32,096 nucleotides of DNA, taken from IMG/VR virus record IMGVR_UViG_3300008266_007841, positions 1-32,096 of that record; one strand, written 5' to 3'. The notes under the pieces are model-generated. The model was not told the DNA's origin. It did no database searches and was given only the letters and a program-made list of their open reading frames with translations. Positions within the stretch are counted from its first letter, which is position 1. Each line of letters opens with the position of its first letter. The position numbers and the translations under genes were made by a program. This stretch comes from a virus. This document shows positions 7,006-15,260 of the stretch, piece by piece.

Positions 7006-9501
7006 ATGAACAAAATAACAGTACTATTCCCAGGAGGTTTTAAACCATTAACTGGTGCTCATCTAGATTTAGCAAATCGATATGCTACAGATCCACAAGT
7101 AGAACGCGTAATCATGTTGATTGGCCCTAAAGAGCGCGATGGAATTACACGTGAAAAAACCATGGAATTGTTTAACATCTTAAACGATAATCCAAACATT
7201 GAAATACAACCAACTGATTTTAATTCTCCTATCATGGCGGCATATGAATACTTGTTTGCATTGCCACAAGATGCAACAGGTAGATTTGCAATGGCGGCTT
7301 CTGCAAAAGGAGATGATTATGTTCGGGCTAAAGATTTTGTGCCAAATGTAGATAAATATGCTACTATAGGCGACAAAAAAGGACGTACTATTCCTGGTGG
7401 TATTGATGCTACTGAATTGAGTATTAATGTAGATCCATTAGCATATGGCAATGGAGAACCGGTATCTGCGACCATGGTACGAGATGCAATTGCAAACAAT
7501 AATTTTGCACAATTCCGGGCATCATATCCTCAATTTGATGAAGCAGCTGTTAAAAATGCATGGCAAGTTGTTACTGGTATGCAAGAAGCGGTGTTCACAA
7601 AAGATTGGTGGAAATCTGCATTGCAAGAAGATGTTGATGATGTAGTTGAATCAATGATGTTTCCACGTGAAAAGAAACGGCATGCAGAAAAAATTAATAA
7701 ACTAAGAAACTTCCTAGACCAACATACAAGCAAATCATTTGTATATGATTTTGATGATTTTGCTAAAACAGTGGTTGGTGCAAAACTTGTAGAAGGTATT
7801 ATTGCAGAAAACTATATTACCAGACAAGAATTAGCATCAATTGAAAATGCCGTAGATGGATTCTTCCGTGAATATGGTATTGATGTGAATTTTCAAGGAC
7901 AGTTTACTCATTTTATAGAACGATTAAACGATCCTCGTAATGAAGCTCCTATTTATATGGATGAACTTCGAGATTTCTTTGAAGATTTAGCCAATGAGTA
8001 TGGAGATCGAATTGCTAGTCAATTAAAACAAAATCGACCTAGCGGTGTAGGATCTGATTATCAGTTTGATATTCCAATACATATGCCATTCATGTTAGTA
8101 TGGAATTCTAGTAAAAAAATGATTGAACTGCGACCTAAAACAGTTAAAAAACAAAGATCTCGTTGGAAAGCAAATGACCCGAATGATATTATTTATACTA
8201 TCGAGTCACGAATGAAAACCGGAGGTATTTTAACTGAGGGCGGTGCAGCAGGACATATGGCACACCCATGGGACGATCACGGATTAACATTTAATGATGT
8301 CCGTGAAATTGTGTCTCGTGCTTTGTCAGGTCGTCTAGATATTGAAGAAGCTGTCACTGAAAAGACAGATGGTCAAAACATACAATTTACATGGAAAAAT
8401 GGACAACCTGGATTTGCTCGTAACAAAGGCACGATAATTAATCCAATGACGCCAGATCAACTAGTTGCTGATTTTGAACGTAAATATCAAGAAACTATTA
8501 CAAAATCCGGTGCAGCAGCTGCAGAAGGATACAAACTAGTTGTTGATGCATTTCGAGAAATGGCACAAGATATTACCGGGGCAATGTCAGCTTTACCGGC
8601 AGACAAACTAGAACAAATATTCAAAGGCGGCCGAGTATTTGCAAACATGGAAATTATTTATCCAGCAACTAAAAATGTAATTGCATATGACAAAGCACAT
8701 TTACAATTTCATAACCTAGTTGAATACGATGAAAAAGGCAATGTAGTCGAAACCGATTTAACAGGTGGTGCTATGATGCAAAAAATTATTCAAGATGCAA
8801 ATGCACACATGCAAAACACATTTTCATTCATTCCGCCACAACGTATTAAATTAGGCCGAGTGTATGATTTTGAAGATCAGCAATCTGCATTCTACAATGA
8901 AATTGATCAACTTCGTGATCGCTACGGATTAAAAGATACAGACCTATTGAGTGATTATCATAAAGCATGGTGGAGAGATGTTATTCAAACAAAAGCAAAA
9001 GAGGTAGGATATGAAATTCCTGATACTATATTAACTGCATTAATATATCGTTGGGCATTTGATGATAAATCTACAAACATCTCAGTACTTAAAAAACAAA
9101 TAGATAATCCAGAATTTGTTACCTGGGTTGATGCATTTGATAAAAAAGATTTCAAACAGTATCGCAAACAAAACTTGGAACCATTCGAATCTATCTTTTT
9201 GCGATTAGGTGTATTGGTATTACAAAATGCAACAAATTATCTCGCAGCAAATCCAACAAAAACGGTGCAGGATATTAAAACAGAATTAGCACAACTCATC
9301 AAAGATTTGCAAACCAAAGGTGATGAGGCAACTCTAACAAAACTTAAACATGAATTAGGACGAATTCAAAAACTTGGCGGATTTGATGCTATAGTACCGT
9401 CTGAAGGGGTTGTATTCACATATCAAGGCAATACATATAAAATGACAGGCGCATTTGCACCAGTGAACCAAATTTTAGGGGTGTTAAAATACGCACGCTG
9501 A
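7006..9501 (+). CDS. Bifunctional protein: adenylyl/cytidylyltransferase-like domain plus ligase-type (KxDG) nucleotidyltransferase domain
   Basis: This 831-residue protein has two nucleotidyl-transfer modules. The N-terminus (1-~200) has a nucleotidylyltransferase alpha/beta-phosphodiesterase signature: GGFKPLTGAH (10-19, a TxxH variant of the usual (H/T)xGH) and SATMVR (154-159), matching the ISSTxxR motif of NMNAT/PPAT enzymes. A helical linker follows (~200-400). From ~405 a GGAAGHMAHPWD stretch leads into a covalent nucleotidyltransferase (DNA/RNA ligase superfamily): motif I EKTDGQNI with candidate AMP-accepting Lys453, R472 nearby, motif III-like FANMEI (Glu549), motif IV EGVVF (800-804) and motif V YKMTG (Lys812). 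Proteins of this kind occur in other T4-like phages; the true substrate (NAD metabolism, RNA repair or end modification) is not evident. No OB-fold domain follows motif V, which fits RNA-ligase-like members better than classical DNA ligases. Confidence 0.8.
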   Translation: MNKITVLFPGGFKPLTGAHLDLANRYATDPQVERVIMLIGPKERDGITREKTMELFNILNDNPNIEIQPTDFNSPIMAAYEYLFALPQDATGRFAMAASAKGDDYVRAKDFVPNVDKYATIGDKKGRTIPGGIDATELSINVDPLAYGNGEPVSATMVRDAIANNNFAQFRASYPQFDEAAVKNAWQVVTGMQEAVFTKDWWKSALQEDVDDVVESMMFPREKKRHAEKINKLRNFLDQHTSKSFVYDFDDFAKTVVGAKLVEGIIAENYITRQELASIENAVDGFFREYGIDVNFQGQFTHFIERLNDPRNEAPIYMDELRDFFEDLANEYGDRIASQLKQNRPSGVGSDYQFDIPIHMPFMLVWNSSKKMIELRPKTVKKQRSRWKANDPNDIIYTIESRMKTGGILTEGGAAGHMAHPWDDHGLTFNDVREIVSRALSGRLDIEEAVTEKTDGQNIQFTWKNGQPGFARNKGTIINPMTPDQLVADFERKYQETITKSGAAAAEGYKLVVDAFREMAQDITGAMSALPADKLEQIFKGGRVFANMEIIYPATKNVIAYDKAHLQFHNLVEYDEKGNVVETDLTGGAMMQKIIQDANAHMQNTFSFIPPQRIKLGRVYDFEDQQSAFYNEIDQLRDRYGLKDTDLLSDYHKAWWRDVIQTKAKEVGYEIPDTILTALIYRWAFDDKSTNISVLKKQIDNPEFVTWVDAFDKKDFKQYRKQNLEPFESIFLRLGVLVLQNATNYLAANPTKTVQDIKTELAQLIKDLQTKGDEATLTKLKHELGRIQKLGGFDAIVPSEGVVFTYQGNTYKMTGAFAPVNQILGVLKYAR

Positions 9502-9517
9502 TATTTATATTAAATAA
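9502..9517 (+). promoter_or_regulatory. Promoter-like AT motif, copy 3, followed by an AAGGA ribosome-binding site
   Basis: TATTTATATTAAATAA starts at the stop codon of the preceding gene. AAGGA at 9519-9523 sits 8 nt before the ATG at 9532 and fixes that start. The motif is one of eight good copies. Confidence 0.5.
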
Positions 9518-9531
9518 TAAGGAATAAACTG

Positions 9532-10398
9532 ATGGCTGAAAAACATAAAAGCAAGTATAAAAAACCAGAAAACACAAAATACAAATCCAGAAAAGATCTT
9601 AAAGATTACACAATGGATGACAAAGATGGAGGAATGAATCCAAAATCTACGGGTGAAAAACATCTTAACGTATTACGTAAAACAGACAAAGAAATGGTTG
9701 ATACTGGCGATTTAAATGTTAAATATAACGCTGAAGATCGTTTATACAAAGATTTAGAAAAAGCAGAATACGAACCAAAGGATGCTGCTAAAAAACTTAA
9801 AAAGCGTCAAGATGCGGAAGAAAAAGAAACTGCAGACGTTCTTAAAGATAAAATTGAAAACTTAACTCGCGAACAAAAAGAACGTTTAGTTAGAGAATAT
9901 GTACGTAGAAAAATTGCTTCAATGTTAATTGAGCAACCTGTAACAGCGCCTGAAGAAGAAGCACCAGTAGAAGAGCCACCAGTAGAAGAGCCTGCAGCTG
10001 AAACACCACCTGCCGATGCAGCCGCTACTGACACAACTACACCTCCTGCACCTGATATGGCTGCTCCACCAGCACCTGATATGTCTGCAGAAGTACCAAC
10101 TGACGTACCAGCAGAAACTCCTGCCGAAACTCCGGCACCGGACACATCAGCAGAAGCACCAGCAGCTGCCCCCGAAGCATCTGCAGAGACAACTGCGGTG
10201 ATGGATCTAGATCGTTTTGTTAATTATTTAAAAACACAAGAAGGAAATATTGCTCGAGCTAAAATTACGTTGAAAGCAATTAATTTAGCACTTAAAGATG
10301 CAGAGCCAGCAGATCAAGCAAATTTTTATAAAATGATTCGAATTGCAATGGTTAAAAAATTAGCATCATTAAATGCTGAAGTAAACAATAAAAAATAA
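9532..10398 (+). CDS. Unknown protein with a Pro/Ala/Glu low-complexity linker
   Basis: I do not recognise this 288-residue protein. Residues 1-~105 are highly charged and Lys-rich with helical patterns. Residues ~105-135 form an amphipathic helix (LTREQKERLVREYVRRK). Residues ~140-222 are a low-complexity linker made of Pro, Ala, Glu and Thr with PAPDM and PAETP repeats. The last ~65 residues (from MDLDRFVNYLKTQEG) form a compact predicted helical domain ending in a basic tail. The organisation, charged helical ends around a flexible acidic linker, would suit a head-internal or scaffold-associated protein. That is a guess from composition and from its position ahead of the packaging genes. 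It is followed by another unknown gene after 6 nt. Confidence 0.75.
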   Translation: MAEKHKSKYKKPENTKYKSRKDLKDYTMDDKDGGMNPKSTGEKHLNVLRKTDKEMVDTGDLNVKYNAEDRLYKDLEKAEYEPKDAAKKLKKRQDAEEKETADVLKDKIENLTREQKERLVREYVRRKIASMLIEQPVTAPEEEAPVEEPPVEEPAAETPPADAAATDTTTPPAPDMAAPPAPDMSAEVPTDVPAETPAETPAPDTSAEAPAAAPEASAETTAVMDLDRFVNYLKTQEGNIARAKITLKAINLALKDAEPADQANFYKMIRIAMVKKLASLNAEVNNKK

Positions 10399-10404
10399 AG
10401 TTAT

Positions 10405-11055
10405 ATGTCTAAAAAGTTACAAAATGTCAAAGCCATTCAACAAATGTTGGATGGTAACCACAAGTTTCAAACTAAAAAAACTGTGGGTTTTTCTGATGCA
10501 GATTCTGCTGCTAAGAAAAATGAACGCCATGACGTTGGTGATGTTTGGGAAGAAACAGATCCAGTAAGTGGTACTACATACATAATTGAACAACGAGATG
10601 GTTTTCGTATTAAAAAAACAAAAGCATCAGATGTGTTACAATCGGTACGTGAAGAACTTCGTTCATATCCAAACTGTCGCAAAGAGACTTGCACTTGTTT
10701 AGAAAAACATCCACTCAATGAAAAGATGCGTAAGCTACACGGAATGTGTTTTGATTGTGTGATTGAAATGGAACATGAATTGAAAAAAGAAGGTCGTTAT
10801 GAAGAATATGAACGAAACAAAATTCGAGAAAATGCATTAGCTTGGTTAGCAGAGGCAGAACGAGATGTTGCATTATTAAAAGAAACGTATACACAAGCTT
10901 CACAATTCGTAACAAATTCAGAAGGCGAAAAAGAAAATTGGACCGCTCGAATGACACCAGAAGAATTTGAAGAAACAGTGCAAGCACAATTTAATACATT
11001 CAAAGAAAAATTTTTAGCAAACTTAGATAAAGAATCACAACATGAAAACAATTAA
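10405..11055 (+). CDS. Unknown protein with a cysteine cluster (possible zinc site)
   Basis: This 216-residue protein starts 6 nt after the preceding stop. Residues ~90-115 hold a Cys group, NCRKETCTCLEKHP, followed by a spaced MCFDC (CxxC). That spacing (C-x4-C-x-C ... C-x2-C) could bind zinc. The rest is strongly helical and charged, with a long Glu/Lys-rich C-terminal half. I do not recognise a family. The gene overlaps the next by 14 bp, so translation is probably coupled. Its place just upstream of the terminase suggests, without proving, a role in head assembly or packaging. A DNA-binding zinc protein or small terminase subunit is possible, but I see no direct evidence. Confidence 0.7.
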   Translation: MSKKLQNVKAIQQMLDGNHKFQTKKTVGFSDADSAAKKNERHDVGDVWEETDPVSGTTYIIEQRDGFRIKKTKASDVLQSVREELRSYPNCRKETCTCLEKHPLNEKMRKLHGMCFDCVIEMEHELKKEGRYEEYERNKIRENALAWLAEAERDVALLKETYTQASQFVTNSEGEKENWTARMTPEEFEETVQAQFNTFKEKFLANLDKESQHENN

Positions 11056-11389
11056 AAAGTATTGGGCAATAATCGTTGCTGCATTGGCTGCAGTATTCGG
11101 ATTATTTGTTATCATTTCAAAAAAACAAAATGAAAAAAAATCTGACAAGATTAAACAAAAGATTGATGATAACAAACAACAAATTGATGAACTACAAGGC
11201 AAAATCGAAGTAGTAGAAGAACAACGAGCTGAGGTTAAAGAAGAAATTACACAGCATGAAGAATTAATTGAGGAATTGGAAGAGAAAAAAGAAAATATCG
11301 TAATCCAAGAACCAACCGATGTTAATGTTGCTAAAGAAAACATTCTGAACAAAACAAGCCGTCGTGGAAGAAAATCAAAAAACAAATGA
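11042..11389 (+). CDS. Small membrane-anchored coiled-coil protein
   Basis: This 115-residue protein has one N-terminal hydrophobic helix (WAIIVAALAAVFGLFVIIS, residues ~8-26) after a short basic start, then a long Lys/Glu coiled coil (~30-90) and a basic tail (RRGRKSKNK). The layout is like inner-membrane spanins or other phage membrane proteins with an extended coil, but no family signature is visible. It overlaps the upstream gene by 14 bp and the downstream gene by 4 bp (ATGA), so the three are likely translated together. The pairing with the next secreted protein makes a lysis role worth considering. A head or tail assembly role at the membrane is the alternative. Confidence 0.7.
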   Translation: MKTIKKYWAIIVAALAAVFGLFVIISKKQNEKKSDKIKQKIDDNKQQIDELQGKIEVVEEQRAEVKEEITQHEELIEELEEKKENIVIQEPTDVNVAKENILNKTSRRGRKSKNK

Positions 11390-11757
11390 AAAAACTATTA
11401 ATCATATTATGTTTTTTGCCGTTATTTAGTTACGGACAAGAAAAAACAGATACATGTTTTACTGAAGAACAAATACTAGATATTTCATTTACGCTTGATT
11501 CATTGTATGCAGTTTGTGATATCAATGATAAAATTATTGACGAACAACGAGCATTAATATCAGATCAAAAGCATTTAATAAATTTAGATTCATTGCAAAT
11601 TAATTATTTAACTACACAATCTAAATTGCTTAAAACTAACATTGATTTGTATGTAGAACGTGAAAAGAGATTACAACCACGTTGGTATGATAATAAAGCA
11701 ATTTGGTTTACTGGCGGAATTCTATCTACTATATTAATATTTCAAGTAGCAAAGTAA
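11386..11757 (+). CDS. Secreted/periplasmic coiled-coil protein with signal peptide and C-terminal membrane helix
   Basis: This 123-residue protein begins with a clear signal peptide: MKK, a hydrophobic stretch LLIILCFLPLF, and a cut region FSYGQ. That style is common in Bacteroidota secreted proteins. Residues ~25-90 are a predicted periplasmic coil (LDSLYAV... DSLQINYL...). Residues ~104-121 form a C-terminal transmembrane helix (IWFTGGILSTILIFQVA). There is no lipobox, so it is not a standard o-spanin lipoprotein. The ATG at 11386 overlaps the preceding stop by 4 bp, and the gene ends one base before the terminase start. With the preceding membrane coil protein it may form an envelope-spanning pair for lysis; this is inferred from topology only. 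Confidence 0.7.
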   Translation: MKKLLIILCFLPLFSYGQEKTDTCFTEEQILDISFTLDSLYAVCDINDKIIDEQRALISDQKHLINLDSLQINYLTTQSKLLKTNIDLYVEREKRLQPRWYDNKAIWFTGGILSTILIFQVAK

Positions 11758-11758
11758 T

Positions 11759-13339
11759 ATGGCACAACCAAGCATAAAACAGATCATTCAACAGCAGTAC
11801 ATGCAATGTGCTAAAGATCCTGTGTTTTTTATGCGTAACTATTGTTATATTCAACATCCTAAACGAGGCAAGATCAAATTTAATTTATTCCCGTTTCAGG
11901 AAGATTCATTAACTGAATTACGAGATAATCGATACAATGTTATTCTTAAGTCTCGTCAGCTAGGTATCTCAACTCTATCTGCCGGATTTGCATTATGGAG
12001 CATGTTGTTTGCAGAAGACTTCAACGTGTTAGTTATCGCAACTACACAAGAAGTAGCAAAAAACCTAGTAACCAAAGTGCGAGTGATGCATGACAACTTG
12101 CCAAGTTGGTTGAAGGGTACAGTTGAAGCCGATAACAAATTATCATTGAAATTTAAGAACGGCTCACAAATCAAAGCAGTATCATCAGCAACCACAGGAG
12201 CACGTTCAGAAGCATTATCATTGCTAATAGTAGATGAGGCCGCGTTCATCAGAAACATTGAAGAAATATGGATAGCATCGCAAGCAACACTATCAACAGG
12301 TGGAGGTGCAATTGTTCTTTCTACTCCGAATGGAGTTGGTAACTGGTTTCATCAAACATGGGCAGATGCCGAAGCAGCCATTAATGGATTCCACACAATT
12401 AAACTGCATTGGACGGTGCATCCAGAACGAGATCAACAATGGCGTGATGAACAAACACAGCTGTTAGGTGAACGAGGTGCAGCACAAGAATGTGACTGTG
12501 ACTTTGTTAGTTCAGGTCATACTGTCGTGGATGGTCCATTGCTCCTAGAGTATGATAATTTAACAGAAGAACCACTTGAACGTAGAGGTTTTGATGGAAA
12601 TTATTGGGTATGGGAATATCCAGACTATGCAAAAGATTACACGGTTGTGGCTGACGTTGCCCGAGGCGATGGTGGTGACTTTTCAACATTTCAAATATTT
12701 GATGTTCAGGACGTACGACAAGTTGCTGAGTATAAAGGCAAGATTGCGCCGAATGATTTTGGTAACATGCTCGTCACAGTTGCAACCGAATGGAACAATG
12801 CTTTGCTAGCAATTGAAAATGCAAACATCGGATGGGCCGCAATTCAACCGGCACTTGACCGAGGATATCAGAACCTACATTACACATACAAAGACGATGG
12901 ATACACTGATGCATCCGTGCAACTTCGTAAAGGTTATGATATGAAAGATAAGAGCCAAATGGTTCCTGGAGTATCAACTACATCACGTACACGACCATTA
13001 ATGATATCTGCATTAGAAATGTATATGCGTGAAAGAACCCCGGTTATACGCAGTAAGAGGCTAATACAAGAACTATTAGTATTTGTATGGCTTAATGGTA
13101 AAGCACAAGCACAGCAAGGATATAATGATGACCTTGTGATGGCGTATGCAATTACATTGTGGTTACGAGATACAGCATTAAAACTACGACAACAGGGTAT
13201 TGACCTAAATAAACGAGCACTATCATCATTTCAAAAAACTAACCCAGTTATTTACACCGGAAAGCCAAATATGGACAACACCGGATGGAACTGGAACCCA
13301 GGTGATGGAGATCAAGACCTAACTTGGTTGATCAGATAA
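11759..13339 (+). CDS. Terminase large subunit (gp17/TerL-like), DNA-packaging ATPase and nuclease
   Basis: The length of 526 residues is in the normal range for large terminases. The N-terminal ATPase shows a Walker A-type loop KSRQLGIST (64-72) and Walker B LLIVDEAAF with D159-E160. Downstream, LSTPNGVGNW resembles the coupling motif region. The C-terminal RNase H-fold nuclease begins with VVADVARGDGGD (first acidic residue D299). Known role: the protein docks on the portal, pumps DNA into the prohead and cuts the concatemer. Unlike T4 gp17 (SRQLGKTT), the loop has Ile where T4 has the catalytic Lys. Lys64 at the start of the loop probably replaces it, as in the deviant Walker A of lambda terminase. 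The gene begins 1 nt after the upstream stop, and the portal follows after a 48-nt gap. Confidence 0.93.
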   Translation: MAQPSIKQIIQQQYMQCAKDPVFFMRNYCYIQHPKRGKIKFNLFPFQEDSLTELRDNRYNVILKSRQLGISTLSAGFALWSMLFAEDFNVLVIATTQEVAKNLVTKVRVMHDNLPSWLKGTVEADNKLSLKFKNGSQIKAVSSATTGARSEALSLLIVDEAAFIRNIEEIWIASQATLSTGGGAIVLSTPNGVGNWFHQTWADAEAAINGFHTIKLHWTVHPERDQQWRDEQTQLLGERGAAQECDCDFVSSGHTVVDGPLLLEYDNLTEEPLERRGFDGNYWVWEYPDYAKDYTVVADVARGDGGDFSTFQIFDVQDVRQVAEYKGKIAPNDFGNMLVTVATEWNNALLAIENANIGWAAIQPALDRGYQNLHYTYKDDGYTDASVQLRKGYDMKDKSQMVPGVSTTSRTRPLMISALEMYMRERTPVIRSKRLIQELLVFVWLNGKAQAQQGYNDDLVMAYAITLWLRDTALKLRQQGIDLNKRALSSFQKTNPVIYTGKPNMDNTGWNWNPGDGDQDLTWLIR

Positions 13340-13367
13340 AAAACACCACCGGTTCTGTAACTAGTTA

Positions 13368-13384
13368 TATTTATATTAAAAGAA
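13368..13384 (+). promoter_or_regulatory. Promoter-like AT motif, copy 4 (portal)
   Basis: TATTTATATTAAAAGAA matches the consensus exactly and ends 3 nt before the portal ATG at 13388. It lies at the end of a 48-nt gap after the terminase stop. No terminator hairpin is visible in that gap. Confidence 0.55.
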
Positions 13385-13387
13385 AAT

Positions 13388-15217
13388 ATGGCGTCATTAA
13401 GAAAACGATTACAAAACCTGTTTAGTACCAATGTTATTGTTAGAACATATGGTAAAGATAAACTGCGTGTAGTTGATACAAACCGTTTACAATCTGTAGG
13501 TAATTTAGCACAAAGCAAAGTAGCAGACCGATATACACGTTTGCATGGTGCAAATAAGCATCGTGTAGGTGGAATGGGTGGCTATGATTCTAATTACTAC
13601 ATGCATCAGAATCGTATGCAACTTTATGCTGATTACGAAATGATGGATAAAGACCCAATTATTTCTGCAGCATTAGACATATATTCAGATGAATCTACAT
13701 TAGCAGATCAGTTCGGTGAAATCTTAACAATTAAAACAAATAATACCCAACTCCAAAAAATTCTATACAATTTATTTTACGATATCTTAAACGTAGAATT
13801 CAATTTATGGACATGGATTCGTAACATGACCAAGTATGGGGATTTCTTTTTAAAACTAGATATTGCTGATGAATTAGGTATTATCAATGTGCGTCCATTT
13901 TCTAGTTATGAAATGGAACGTTGGGAAGAATATGACAATGCAACTGGCGAATATGATATTAAATTCAAAAATATTGCGTCAGAACAAATGACATATGACA
14001 CATACGAAGTTGCACACTTCCGCATGTTATCAGACTCAAACTTCTTGCCATATGGTAGATCCATGCTCGAAGGAGCCCGTAAAGAATTCCAAAAATTAAT
14101 GATGATGGAAGATGCGATGCTTATACATCGTATTATGCGTGCACCAGAAAAACGTATTTTCAAAATTGATATTGGTAACATTCCACCAAATGAAGTTGAT
14201 ACATTCATGGAAACAATTATCAATAAAATGAAAAAAATTCCACACATTGATCCACAAACCGGAAATTACAATTTAAAGTTTAATCTTAACAACATGTTGG
14301 AAGATTATTACTTGCCAGTGCGAGGAGGTCAATCATCAACTCAGATTGATACATTGCCAGGTATGACATTTACTGGTATGGATGATATCGAATACATCAA
14401 AGATAAAATGATGGCTGCTCTTAAGATTCCTAAACCGTTTTTAGGGTATGGTGAGTCGCAAGAAGGCAAAGTTAACTTAGCATCAATTGATATTCGTTTT
14501 GCTCGTACAATTGAACGCATACAGAAAATTGTAGTTTCTGAATTATCTAAAATTGCAATCGTGCATTTATATTCACAAGGATTTGAGGGTGAAGATTTAG
14601 TTGGATTTGAACTAGAATTAACAGCACCATCAATTATATACGATCAGCAAAAAGTGGCGTTAATGAATGAAAAAATTACATTAGCAAACACAATGAAAGA
14701 TTCAAAATTAGTATCAGATCGATACATTTATGAGTATATCTTTAATATGTCTGAGGATCAGTGGTTGCAAGAACGTAACGATGTTATTGAGGATCTTAAA
14801 CTTCGTTTCCGTCAAAATCAGATTGAACAAGAAGGAAATGACCCAGCTGTTACGGGAGTGTCTTTTGGTACACCACATGACCTAGCAACCGTGCATATGT
14901 CAAGCAATGACGTAGAAGATAAAGATCTGGGAGGTCGACCAAAAGAAGGAATTAAATCAGGACAACACCGTAATGCATTTGGATGGGATCCGACAGGTAA
15001 AAAAGAATTGAAACAACAATTTAATCCGGAAAATCAAAAAACAGCATTCCAACCAGATCCAAATTTTAGATCTAAACTTTCTATGACTCGAACTGAGAAT
15101 ATTGTTAAAGGAATGAAAACAAAACCAGGTGTTAATATCATCACTGAAACGTTTAAAAAATCATCCGACCACGACGCTGACGCTGGAACTATGTTAGATG
15201 AAAATAACATTTTATAA
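13388..15217 (+). CDS. Portal vertex protein (gp20-like)
   Basis: The 609-residue product matches the T4-type portal family in length and in hallmark segments. These include YADYEMMDKDPIISAALDIY near residues 77-96 and EDAMLIHRIMRAPEKRIFKI near 240-259. Further on, it has the GMTFTGMDDIEYIKDKM segment followed by ALKIPKPFLGYG. Known role: a dodecamer at one capsid vertex that nucleates head assembly, forms the DNA channel and docks the terminase and neck. The C-terminal ~120 residues are hydrophilic and variable. Position directly after the terminase and before the protease, scaffold and capsid genes is consistent. It starts just after motif copy 4. Confidence 0.95.
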   Translation: MASLRKRLQNLFSTNVIVRTYGKDKLRVVDTNRLQSVGNLAQSKVADRYTRLHGANKHRVGGMGGYDSNYYMHQNRMQLYADYEMMDKDPIISAALDIYSDESTLADQFGEILTIKTNNTQLQKILYNLFYDILNVEFNLWTWIRNMTKYGDFFLKLDIADELGIINVRPFSSYEMERWEEYDNATGEYDIKFKNIASEQMTYDTYEVAHFRMLSDSNFLPYGRSMLEGARKEFQKLMMMEDAMLIHRIMRAPEKRIFKIDIGNIPPNEVDTFMETIINKMKKIPHIDPQTGNYNLKFNLNNMLEDYYLPVRGGQSSTQIDTLPGMTFTGMDDIEYIKDKMMAALKIPKPFLGYGESQEGKVNLASIDIRFARTIERIQKIVVSELSKIAIVHLYSQGFEGEDLVGFELELTAPSIIYDQQKVALMNEKITLANTMKDSKLVSDRYIYEYIFNMSEDQWLQERNDVIEDLKLRFRQNQIEQEGNDPAVTGVSFGTPHDLATVHMSSNDVEDKDLGGRPKEGIKSGQHRNAFGWDPTGKKELKQQFNPENQKTAFQPDPNFRSKLSMTRTENIVKGMKTKPGVNIITETFKKSSDHDADAGTMLDENNIL

Positions 15218-15226
15218 TTATAAACA

Positions 15227-15239
15227 TATTTATATAAAA
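15227..15239 (+). promoter_or_regulatory. Promoter-like AT motif, copy 5
   Basis: TATTTATATAAAA lies 10 nt after the portal stop and 21 nt before the ATG at 15261, a longer spacing than the other copies. An AAGG follows at about 15243-15246. The GAA end of the consensus is missing here. Confidence 0.42.
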
Positions 15240-15260
15240 CCATAAGGCATCGTATACCAA

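Noticed and set aside
9807-10145. Minus-strand frame of 112 codons rich in Gly, Ser and Ala
   Set aside because: It is the mirror of the Pro/Ala/Glu low-complexity linker on the + strand; the repeats on one strand make an open frame on the other.
11035-11385. Minus-strand frame opposite the membrane coiled-coil gene
   Set aside because: It is a Ser/Cys/Phe-rich complement of a Lys/Glu coil; there is no ribosome-binding site and all neighbours are on the + strand.
13340-13367. Possible terminator between terminase and portal
   Set aside because: The gap holds only a short ACCGGT palindrome with no stable stem followed by a T tract.
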